This document shows, piece after piece, positions 9,701 to 21,700 of a DNA stretch of 64,000 bases. Numbering within the stretch: position 1 is the first letter of the stretch; each line of letters opens with the position of its first letter. A program made the position numbers and the translations under genes. Source of the stretch: Nematopogon swammerdamellus (lineage: Eukaryota > Arthropoda > Insecta > Lepidoptera > Adelidae); contig OX336340.1 of the NCBI GenBank assembly GCA_946902875.1, forward strand, positions 9,343,566 through 9,407,565. The letters run 5' to 3'. A model generated the notes under the pieces. It did no database searches and was not told the DNA's origin. It saw nothing but the letters and a program-made list of their open reading frames with translations.

Positions 9701-12700
9701 CACGATTTTTTTTTGTACAGCCTCTTTTTCGTCACGTTCAACATCACGTTACTGTTAAGACTTTGTTAGTTCTTAACAGTTTCGAATAATGTACTATAAT
9801 TTTTCAGTTTTATTAAATAAAAATATTGCTATTTTTTACACTGTTAATCGGAATGGTGTGTACATATCTGATATAGAATTATATGCCTCACATATTTGCA
9901 TACCTGCTTAATAATTGTGCAATCATAATGTAACCAAAACTTACTGTTAAAGCAAAAAGGTAAAAAATGCTATACTTTGACCTGTTGATACTTGGAAGGC
10001 TGCACCTTTCTAACATTTTTTTTACTGAGTGTGTTTATTTTTATGTTGTGCTACACTACCTTGCTAATAAAAGTTTGACACATCTTTGTAGTCCGGCAAA
10101 ATAAATATAATGTTCTCCGTCCCATACATTGCAAATTTTAAAATATAAAAAAAATATATACAGTGGTGGCCATATAATTAAGAACGATATTTAGTTAGAG
10201 GAAATTTTTAATAAAGCATGTCGTAATTTTTTGTGTTTCTGCTCAGAAGTAATTTGTTGTTCTATGAAATGGGTATGTGGATAAAGCAAACTGAATTATG
10301 AATACAGATATAAAATAAAATGTGGGATTGTTTTTATAAAGTACATTTATTTTGAACACTAACAAATTTACGTACAAATGAGCTGGACAAATAATTAAGA
10401 ACGATAAGTAAACTGTTCAAAAATTTTATCAGGTTTAACATGAAGTCAATAAATTTATATTAAAGTAAGATAATTTACATTGTAGAAGAGAAGATACTAC
10501 TTCTTTGATACAACTTAATACTTAGTGGCATGTCCACGGCTCTTAATTACAGCCTTATACCGGTGAGGCATTGATTCTATAAATTTTTTACATTTTTCAA
10601 GAGAAAGAGCGTTCCTTTCTTCCAAAAAAACGTCGTACAGTTCTCTTAAATTGCCACATTGTCTATTTGATACCTTTTTCTTGACTTCGAACCAAAGATG
10701 TTCTATAGGATTTAAATCCGGGCTGTTAGCTGGCCAATCTAAGACAGAAACAGCCTTTGAGTCGAGGAATTCCTTCACCGACCGTGCAGTATGCTTTGGA
10801 TCGTTGTCGTGCTGGAATGTCCGTGAAGTGACCGGAAGTACATCTTCAGCATAGGGTAACATTGTTTCCTCCAGTATATCTTTGTATTGATAGTATTGAT
10901 ACTGATCCATGTTGCCTTCTATCTATGAGCCTAGCAGGCCCGATTCCATGACCAGAAAAGCACCCCCAAATTTTCACGTTTCCACCGCCATGCTTTAATG
11001 TCACTTTTGTGAACTTGGGGTCGAATGCTTTATTCGCAGGGCGTCGTATGTATTGTCTTCCATCAGAGCACACCCTGTTTATTTTAGTTTCATCAGAAAA
11101 AAGAACATTTTTCCACTGTCTAACTGTCCAGTTTTCATATCTTCTTGCAAATGCGATACGGCCTTGCCTATGGCGCAGTGTCAACATGGGTACCTTCCGT
11201 GCTATCCTTCCGAATAACTTCTCTTCTACTAAACGCCTTCGGATGGTGCGTGCCGAGATCGCTGAGGGGTTGTTTTCGCCAAAAACATCTTTTTTTATTT
11301 CATTGGACCCTTTAAACGGATTTTTTTTAGCCAAACGAACGATGTTTCTATCGTCTCGACGAGATGTCTTCCTCTGTTTAGGCGAGCGCGGTATATTTGA
11401 AGTAGTTTGATACATATTGAAATGCTTCATAGCGTGGAAAACCATGGTTTTTGAACATTGCACATGGTCTGTTATCTTTTTATACGACCAGTTGTTCTCG
11501 CGAAGTCTTATTATAACTTCTCTTAAAGTTGATCACAACTTTTATTTTTTCCCATCGTTTTAAATGAAATAAACACGTTTTAGTATTTTTACAGCAACAA
11601 ATGGCGCCAAAATTATACAAAAAGTGACATAGCACAAAGTGTTCTAAATTCAAATTATGATAAAAAATAAATTTAGTCTGCGTTCTTAATTATGTGACCA
11701 GCCTGTAAGTATAGTACTATGGGTTCAGATGTTAGGTTTATGTATTGTATTACAATTTCATAGTTTTTTTTTTAATTGCTTGTGTATAATGAACGTACAA
11801 ATAGTATGGAAGTATTTTGCCATACCACAAAAAATAAAAGAAAATGTATCCAATATGTTGTACAACTTTGTTCGAAAAAAATATGTTCTTAAAATAATCG
11901 TTCTTAATTATATGGCCACCACTGTATATACTTTATATATTTGAACCTAACATACATACGTACTGTCAAGCTACGCGTCTTCACATATTTGTTTATTTAA
12001 TGTGACCTCAAATCAATTATGAATACCAAATAAACATTTAAAACGCTACAAATATTGGAGGGTATTTTCGACCACAGTGGTAAGTATAGTTGTTACATAA
12101 TGTACCAATTAGTATAACTTACACACTTGGCAATCACAAAACATAAGAAAATGTAATTAATTGTAAAGTTAAACCATAAATAATGTATAAAGAAAATAGA
12201 CGAAAATTTATAAATTCGGACTTAGATATTTTCTATACCGGGTCGAATTGGGTTACAGTTTTTATGTGGTCTTATTACCCTCGTGGTCTACTTCATGATG
12301 TATTAAAAGATCTGCGACACCTCGAAAGACTTTTGAAAAAATCGACTAAACATTCTCCGTCCCATACAACTGAAAACTTCAAGTATTTTTAATAAAATAT
12401 CTACTTGACTGATATCTCTACAACTATATATTTCGTATTATCTTATGTAACCCTAAATATAACAAAAACAGTTTTTAAAAAAAAATGAAGTTTACGAAAA
12501 AAATCTCCTAATACTATGGAGGCCGTTTCTCGATCCATCCGGAGTGCGCCGCCGCCGCCGGCCATTCTGGAAGATCATTTCCGTCGCTTGGGCTTGGGTT
12601 TCATCTATAGACAGGTTGAAATGTTACTTTGTATCTAAAGTGCAGTAGGAGGCCATTGTTCTATCATCAACATTGAGTGCATTGGACTATACTATAAGGC

Positions 12701-15700
12701 AAACATTTCAGAATATCTTCTTTATTCCGGATCTATACGTTGACTAAGTAAAGCAGACATTATAGCTAGGTATATCTCGTTAAATTAAACTAAAATATTT
12801 ACCTTATAATCTAATCGACCGACTAGTAGTTCCCCTTTAGAGCGAGAAGAAACATACTTTACTATAAACATCTAAACTGTTTGCTTGGCTTGCCAATGTG
12901 CGACGTGCCTAAATATGTTTTGGTATCATATTATTTAGTTGTTTTATCTATCAGTGTATCCTTTGTTTTTATGACCTACATATTAAATCAGGAACAGGTT
13001 TTTATTTACATTTTGTTATTAGCTCCTTCATACATAACATTGGTTAATTGATTTTGAATGTGTGCCGGTTAGCGGAGTCCACCTGTGGATACATTATATG
13101 TTTTAGGTGCGATTGTTTTGCAAGTATCATTGCAGGTTGTCATAGTACAGTTGCCTATAGGGCATGCGGTCGAGTCGGTCGCTACGGAACTAATGAGTTA
13201 GTCGACTCGAATGCGTTCGTTAGTGCATTGTGAACGGGTTTGTCTTCAGCCATAGTAGATATCGACAGATTCACTCAGCTATACCTAAGTAAGTAAACGT
13301 CGCGCAGGGCCGTTTTTAATGTGAAGTTAGTTTGTATACTTCACAGGTCTTATTGTTTTCCATACATTTTGACCATATAAAAATTATAGCTCAGTGAATC
13401 TGTGACATTAGTTGCTGCTTACCGAACGAAATGAATGAGCTTGAGATTCATGAATTTACATGTACGGACGTACACCCTTCGATTGGCAAAAACATCATTT
13501 GAATGAAAACACTCATTATCATGCTTCTTGTGGAAATGCTACTCGTATGTTACATTTTACGTTACATCGTCACATGTGGCATATGATAATTGTATGAATC
13601 TCAGGCACTCGGATGACGTACTTATGTGATCTTATGTCCTTATTGTAAATCTACTCAGTTTATCTAAGTTCACTGAAAAGCAGAATATGATTTTTTGTTC
13701 TTTAAAAATGCAATTGAAGGTGAAATTTGAATTCCCCAATGAAAAATTGTATCCATAGCATAGTCATGCCGTTTATAAATAAATTCTGCTTTTCCAAATA
13801 GGTACTTATTTTTTCCTTCATTTTCAGTTATCAAACACACACGTTAAAAGATTTTCAGATTTTTTTAGATTATTTAATACAAGCTAACGATCGAATTTCT
13901 TAAGAATTTTCCAAATTGAATTAACTCACCATAAACAAAAATACAGAAGGTAGGAGTATGTGCGGGAGTAGGTTGTATCTCGTTCCCTTCGTGTAGTGTA
14001 CATACTCGAATGGCTAGCTAGTCCCTACCGACCACACTAGTAATGGAGGTATTTCGGGTGGTGATTTCAGGTCAAGTGGCTCGTAACTCGGAGCCCTTTA
14101 TGCGCCAAGTATTTGTTACGGGAGAATTTGAGGACGAGCAACAACTGTCTAGGCAGGTAAGAGAAGCCGACCGACACCGCTGCGGATAACCCCTGAAAGC
14201 CTGTTGATAGAAATATAAGAAAGAATGTTGCTTCAGTGCGTATTGGCCAAATTTCATTAGGCAAGAAATTGCTCCTGCTCATTATAAACCAGCTCTCAAA
14301 CGTCTCCTTAAGTATGAATTTGCAACAGTCGACATTGTAAATTCAAACTTACAGTCTGGAAGCTGGTCTATAGCACAAGATTTGTTTAAAATTATAGTTG
14401 AAGAGAATACGCACTGAAGCGTAGAGAGTGCAGTAGGTATGGCTTTATACCATCTTTTTCAGATCGTCCAAAGTGAACCGGCCGGCGGCGCTTGGACCGC
14501 GCGGACGTTGCAGTGGAAACGTAATTTGCTTTGCACGAATCACTTATAATGTTGATGAGCTATAGTTGTGATGGTTTGTGTTCGCCGCAGCAGAGAGGAA
14601 AGTGTGTCGTTGTCTTGGTTGTGTAGATCTTCGTGCTGCGCAAGCGTGCGAGCCATGAGATCGTGGTGCCGGGAGCGAGGTTCTACATATGCAGCCTGTC
14701 GCTAAAGACTATCGTGTACAAGGGTCTACTCACTTCTGAACAACTATGGGTGAGCTTCCGATTTTTCTTTTTAATTGTAAGCTCAATATTATGTGGCACT
14801 GTTGCATTGTGAAGGCTTGACAGAACTTTATGTTTATGTATGAGGCTCACCGAGGTTCGAATTCCTCGTAAAACTGTAGGTCCCTTCCCTCCTAATCTTA
14901 CTTGGTGGTAGGGTTTAACCCGCCCGGGTTGGTACCACCGCACTGAATGAAACGTCGGTCGAAACGGCTATGTAAATAGTTTGTGTTTTCCGACCAGTTC
15001 AGTGTAGCCGGCACGATCAAAGAGGGACTGCAAAGGTGTGGAAAGGGCTTCCGGGGAATATCTTTCCCCACTCCTACAATCCACGGATCTTCAAATCGCG
15101 GGTAAATAGCCTTTCCCCAGCGACTTTAGTCCACCTCCAAGCCGGACTGGCACCTCCTCGGGTGTGATATTGGCTGCGCCTGAGGCTTCGACCTCGGACA
15201 CAGTCACCTAGTTCGGAAACAATAAAAAAAAAAAGCACTGACATGGCACCTAGTTCACCCGGTGTTATGGGCTGACATCACGGATGTTGTAGGTGATGTA
15301 GCCAACCGTGTCAGTTTCCATAAAAAAAAAATTATGTACAAGTCGCACTTTGTAGAAAATTTATTGGCAAAAATAGATTCCACATTTTTACTCGACTGCA
15401 AACGCAAAGGAGGGTAATGCGTTCAACTTTAATGTAGTTGAGTTTGTTTATTCCCCAGTAACTCCAAGACGACTGAATGGACTATGATTAATGAATGAGG
15501 TGTCTAACTATTTATCTTAGTACTGCGAGTAATATAGACTATGACAAAAAAATAATATAAAAAAAACAAAATGGTGGACGCTAGGCACTTTGTAATGTTT
15601 TTCCTTAAGAAATTCCATCTTTTAAAATAGAGTAAAATAAATAAAATTTAAAAACCCGACTGCATTCCCCCACCGCTATTGTAATGAAGTAAACAAGGAC

Positions 15701-18700
15701 AGAACTGTAGACGTGCTATAGTCAGGCTTGTAGAAGGATTCGAATTAACAAGGAACCCGACTACAGCATTTCTACTGCTGTTTCCTTCTTTAGTTCATTT
15801 TTATTAGCAGTCGGGCTTTTTTAATTTTTATTTTTGTTCCGATTCTGTATATACGAGTATCTCAAAAATTATGGAATTTTAAGATCATGCTCTGAAAAAT
15901 TACATGCAATAATACACTTGATGAGTAAGAAATTTGGTATAGTGCGACATGGCTTGAAATGAACGTGGAAGACGTTTGTGCGAGGGCGCTGCTGCAGCAT
16001 TAGGGTTGTCAATTTTGAAAATTTCCTTACACCAGGGGAAGATATCGCTGCAAAAGAAAATGTTTGTATAGTACCTATAAGGTAGGTAGGTACTTACCTA
16101 TTTTTTATTTTATGTATTGAATTTTAGGATGACTAGTTCACTAATAAAATAACAGATAAGATTTCGATTTCTGCTAACAACACCACAGACTAAGAAGAGA
16201 TACTAACGTACGCGTGAACGGGTGAAACGCGAGACGGTCATCTGGCAACACTGTGGCGGCGTTAGTTCCGCTGTCAGTCACGTTCATTTCAAGCCTTGTC
16301 GCACTGTACACTGTACTTATGAATATGAACTTATGAATGTGTGCAGACGTACTTCAAAGACTTGAGCAACCCGTCGTTCACGACCTACCTCGCTCTGGTT
16401 CACACCAGATTCTCCACCAACACCTTCCCCAGCTGGGAACGAGCCCACCCTTTGAGGTATAATTATTTATTATATTTTAAAATCAAAACAGTACTTATAC
16501 AAAATTCTGTGACATCCAGACGAGCGGCGGAATTTGCAGCGCCTCTAATGAATTGTCGATTGTTTCAGAGTGCTTGCCCACAATGGAGAAATAAATACGT
16601 TGCGAGGTAATGTCAACCTAATGAAGGCGCGCGAAGGTGTCATGAAGAGTTCCATATTTGGAGACGGTGAGTTATTTGTCGTGTGAGGTATAGTCGAAAT
16701 GGCTGACATTTGAACAAATCTTGGATAGGTAGACTATAGAAACGTTTCAAGGTATAAGTAGCATGCTATGTTCGTGAAAATATTCACAAATTCGAACAAA
16801 ATAATGTGAATCACAGCTACAAGACAAGGAATGGAGACAAATTAAAGTCAGTGACACATCGGCTCACCTTAGCCGAGAGGGACTCGAACATTATCGGTCC
16901 AAAATTTTATGAGAAACTTCCGATACAAATAAAAGACGAAAGTAGTGACAGAAAGTTCCAGTCCCAAGTGAGGCAAATGCTGTCGGATAAATGTATATAT
17001 GGTGTAAACGAATATCTTAACTAAAATTAAGATGCCAGAATTATTAATGTTAAAATTTATTATTACAATCATGTAAATTGACAACATTTACATTATGTAC
17101 TGTATGTATTACATTATGTATATGAACATAAAATATAACTGACATAGCATACTAATCCCTGTGTAACAAATATAATAGTGAACAGTGTGTTTTTTATGAC
17201 GAAATAAATAAACTAAACTAAACATGGTAAAAAGAAAGACTGATTGTGGACGCGGGATTGTGTGCAGAGCTGAAGAAGCTCTACCCGGTGGTGGAGCCAA
17301 ATCTGTCCGACTCGGGCTCGGCTGACTGCGTGCTGGAGTTCCTCCTGCACGCCGGCCGGCGCACGCTGCCCGAGGCCGTCATGACTATGGTGCCGGAGGC
17401 CTGGCAGAACGACGCCACTATGCCCAAGGCCAAGCAGGACTACTATCAGTGGGCGTCCTGCGCTATGGAGCCGTGGGACGGGCCAGCTTTGATATCGTTC
17501 ACGGATGGACGTTACATAGGTTTGTATTCATTATTAATGTACTTTTTTAATACACTAGTTTTATACTGTACTTTGAATGTGGAGTGCAGTTTTCTCTTTT
17601 TAATTTTGAGATACATAATTAGATGATTAGAAATACATGATTACTCCACAAATGTATAAAAACACATTTGAGTCAGTGAAGTTAGATGTATCAGGTGCAA
17701 AAGCGGAGTCCAGCCAACTTTTAGGTATTTTTAATGTAGGTGCAATGAAACATTTATGTATTAGTAAAGGTAGCGATTTCCCATAGCAATCAATCAAAAT
17801 GTTAGCAAAATGCAGTTTCTTAAAATGTCAAATGTTTCATTTAAATTTTCCGCAGGGGCTATCTTGGACCGGAACGGCCTGCGGCCCTCGAGGTTCTACG
17901 TGACCAGCGAGAACGTACTGGTGATGGCTTCTGAAGTTGGCATATACGATGTGGACCCAGCTAAAGTCATTCACAAGGTTAGTAGAATTTCAAACGCATT
18001 ATGTTCAGTGCTCATGAGTTCGAAAATCCCGTGTGAGTGAGCTCGCAAAGCAGAGGCTCGATTATGAGATTTAACTTAAGTTTAAGTAACATGCTCAAGT
18101 AAATAAATTTTAGTACCAACCAACTGACGCGCTAGAGGCACTGCATCTTTTCTTCATACAAATATTTGCTTGTATGCAACTAAATGTTGACTAAAACACC
18201 TCATAATGACATTTACATTACACAGATTTTGTTCTGAGTCAACACTAGTCCAAAGAGAATAGCTTTATAATAACAGTAGGTACTTATTCTTTATTTGTTC
18301 CATACTGTTTGAGTTGCTAGCCACCTGCTCTCGTGTTGTTAAGTTGTTTAATGAAGGTGACATTGTTTACAGAGCCGCCTGAAGCCGGGCCGGATGTTAC
18401 TAGTGGACACCCAGGAGAAGAAGATCATCCAGGATGTGGAACTCAAGCTCGAGATAGCTCAGAGCCGACCCCACTCCCAGTGGCTCAAGGAACAGGTAAA
18501 ATCACTCTTTTCGTTGTACAAATTAAGGTCATATTTGTTTATTCAAAGTCACATACTTTCCAATTTTCTGTGACAGAAATGGCCGCATGGAGAAATTTGA
18601 AGAATATAAAGTTCATATTGAAAATTGTGTTTTATGTGTGTTATGTGCGGAGAAATGTGTTGTATAGATTGTTCAAAGTTATTAAAACAATATTTGTTTT

Positions 18701-21700
18701 TCTATTCATCCAACATTGCTGCCCTGATGTGGAAATAAAACAATAATTTGAATTCTAGATGGTGAGTTCACAGTGTTTATCAAGGTGTGAATTAATATGT
18801 ATGAATTAGCAAACAAATGTATTATATTTCGTACATACCCATTCCAAATATTTAAATATTTGTATAGCATGTCAGCACTTAGTAGTTTTGATTTGAATTT
18901 ATTCCTGAACTTGTTATATGTATTTACAGTTTTATTTATATGTTTTTGTGTTGGTTTTGTTTGTTATTTTGTTTTTTCATTTACCATCAATTTGCCATTC
19001 ATGAGTATGTAGAATCGACAACACAGGTTGTTCCTTCCGTATTTGCTTTACATCACTTTCAGAAGACAAATTATACTTAAATTTGTATTAGATTAGTATT
19101 AATCAATTGAATAATTTGTTTTAGTGGTAGTTTCGAGTTCAAATGGACAATTTACCCATCACTGTGAGACATTGAAAATGAGTTAGAGAATGATTCGATA
19201 ATATATTTTTTTTTTTCTATAAAATAACCCTGTTCAATAGTTTACAGTCGATCATTATCTCCATCCCTATAGTATAATGCTAAATAATTTTTATCAATAT
19301 TACATGTTTGTTGCTGAAACCACTATTCCATAGTGGTACACCAAAGATGAACATTATCGTCTACTGCCACTTGACGTCGCTTTCTTTCGGCAGATAACCC
19401 TGGAAGACATCCACGCCGCCAACACGGTACCGCTGACGAACGGTTCATCCAACGGCGTGAACGGAGGCGTGGTGAACGGCACGATCGTGTCGGGTCTGTC
19501 GGACAAGCGGCTCAGTCTGTACGGCTACACGCTGGAGACTATCAACATGCTGCTGCTGCCCATGATACACAACAAGTCAGATTCATTTACGTACCTACTA
19601 GCTGTCACCGCGACCCTCTTATAACCATCTCCTTAGATATCCTTTTATTTCTTTTTCGTACCGCTAGGCTTGGGTGTGGAACTGTCTTCCGGCGAGTGTG
19701 TTTCTCGAATCGTACAGATTCTCCGCTTTATATATTGGGATGGTAAGGCTTAGAAGGAGCTTAGCTGCTAAAGCTATGGAAGTATAGCTTAATAATCTAA
19801 CCCCTTATTATTAATTATTATTGCCTTCGCCAAGTAGCCATCATAAAACTACTTTAACATGTTGAACCTAGCATTATCCACCATCCTAGCTCTAATTGAC
19901 AAACCCCGAAGTCCCTGAAGACTTACATTTGGACTAGAGGAGAGCACAGCCTAGTCTGCTATGCGGCCATATAACATCCAGTACGGCGGTACCAACCCAG
20001 TCGGGTACAAATTGAGCCTACCACGTAGTAAGGGGCAAGGGAAGGGACCTACAGTTTTACACCGGTTCCTCACGGTGAAGCAGCATGTTTAGGTATTCAC
20101 GTAAAATTTTCCATAACAAAAAACTCATTGGTACACGCCGACCAGATTTGAACCTCGCACCTCTCGCAAGAGAATCCAACCCCTAGAACACTGCGGCAGG
20201 TTGCAGTGTTTAGTACTCGAAGATAATGTTGATAATGGTAGGAATGTGTCTCGTGTTGATTGATGGCAGGAAGGAGGCTCTGGGCAGCATGGGCAACGAC
20301 GCGCCGCTCGCGTGCCTGTCGCAGTTCCAGCCGCTGCCGTATGAATACTTCAAGCAGCTGTTCGCTCAGGTCACCAATCCTCCCATTGATCCCTTCAGGT
20401 AATTGCGATTTGTGCATTTTTTGTTTTTATAAGATTATTTTATGAGATAAAAATTTTTTTTTTTTTTGGAAACTGACATGGTTGTCTACATCACCTACAA
20501 CAACCGTGATGTCAGCCCATAACACCGGGTGAACTTGGTGCCACGTCAGTGCTTCCCTTCGGTCGTGCCGGCTACACTGAACTGGATGGAAAACACAAAC
20601 TATTTACAGAGCCGTTTCGACCGACCTTTCATTCAGTGCGGTGGTACCAATCCGGGCGGGTTAAACCCTACCACCTAGTGATATAAGAAGGGAGTCATAT
20701 CCCTAATAATTTGGATAATAATTTGATGCAGATCCTTCGTTCCTTTGTTGCACCGCTATCAGTGGCGGCTGGTGACCTATGGGACTGGGTGTGCGGCGCA
20801 CAGCACACCCAGTCCCATAGGTACCTAGCGCACAATGTGCGCTAACTTACTCGTAGTACTAAACCCAAACGTGAATCTAATGGATACCGAGACATGATTT
20901 TTTATTTTATTTTCATGTCTGAGTTAATTGCCCAAATTATGTACGACCGAAGGGAAGCACTGACGTGGCACCAAGTTCATCCGGTGTTATGGGCTGACAT
21001 CACGGATGTTGTAGATGATGTAGCCAACCGTGCCAGTATCCATAAAAAAAAAAAAAAAAATGTTAAAGTATTCTCACTCGACAGATACATAGTTGAAAGA
21101 CAAAATAAGGTAAGGATATAAGTGATAAAATTATTAAAATATATGTAATAAAAATGTACTCACTTTTAGATTGAAATATGTAGGTATGGTGTTTTGAAGA
21201 ACACGCCAGCGAATTTATGAAAATTATGAAGAAATCAGTCACATACACACACACACCACACACTCTACAGTTTGATTGGGTAGGTCTAATATTGTTCTAT
21301 TTATAATGTACTAGCTGTGCCCGCGGCTCCGCCCGCTCTCATATTTCACTTCACTGCTAACCTCATAAGCCATTTAGCGTGATAGTAAGTAGCCTATAGT
21401 TGATGGGAAGAATCAAGCTATCCGTAGAATTTTGTTTTATTAAAATCGGTTCAGTGGTTCTCGAGTTATAAGCGGACAGACAGACATTCACTCAGACACT
21501 CAGACACTCAGACAGAAAGGAGACGTTGGATTTTATTATAGGTAAGGAAGTCTATTTGTCGGGTTTTATCTTGCGCAAATATTTCTATCACTTTTTTGTC
21601 ACGCACTAGAAACACAACCAGAGTCCTAATTGCTCGAAGAACCAAAGCGACGCTTCACTGCGCAGTGGCCGGCCACTGAGCAAGCCGCGGCCGCCGGGGC

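Larger units (their letters stand above)
6873..12551. mobile_element. Large DNA transposon with ~1.5-kb terminal inverted repeats
   Basis: The left arm (about 6889-8382) and right arm (about 9209-12530, minus a 1.77-kb Tc1 insertion) are inverted copies, starting at GGATCGAGAAACGGCC and ending inward at AAGGAAAGTATTTG. The outer flanks CCGCCGCACT and AGTGCGCCGCC are also inverted, so the true tips may lie about 15-20 bp further out. Each arm contains an internal partial duplication (the GGTATAGAAAATAT and GGGACGGAGAA blocks each occur twice, roughly 0.5-0.9 kb apart). The 0.8-kb centre holds one gene. No DDE transposase was recognised, so it is probably non-autonomous. Superfamily unknown. 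Confidence 0.85.

Noticed and set aside
18797..19012. Hydrophobic 71-codon frame resembling a membrane protein
   Set aside because: T-rich intron sequence translated as Phe/Leu/Val; no start context or conservation pattern.
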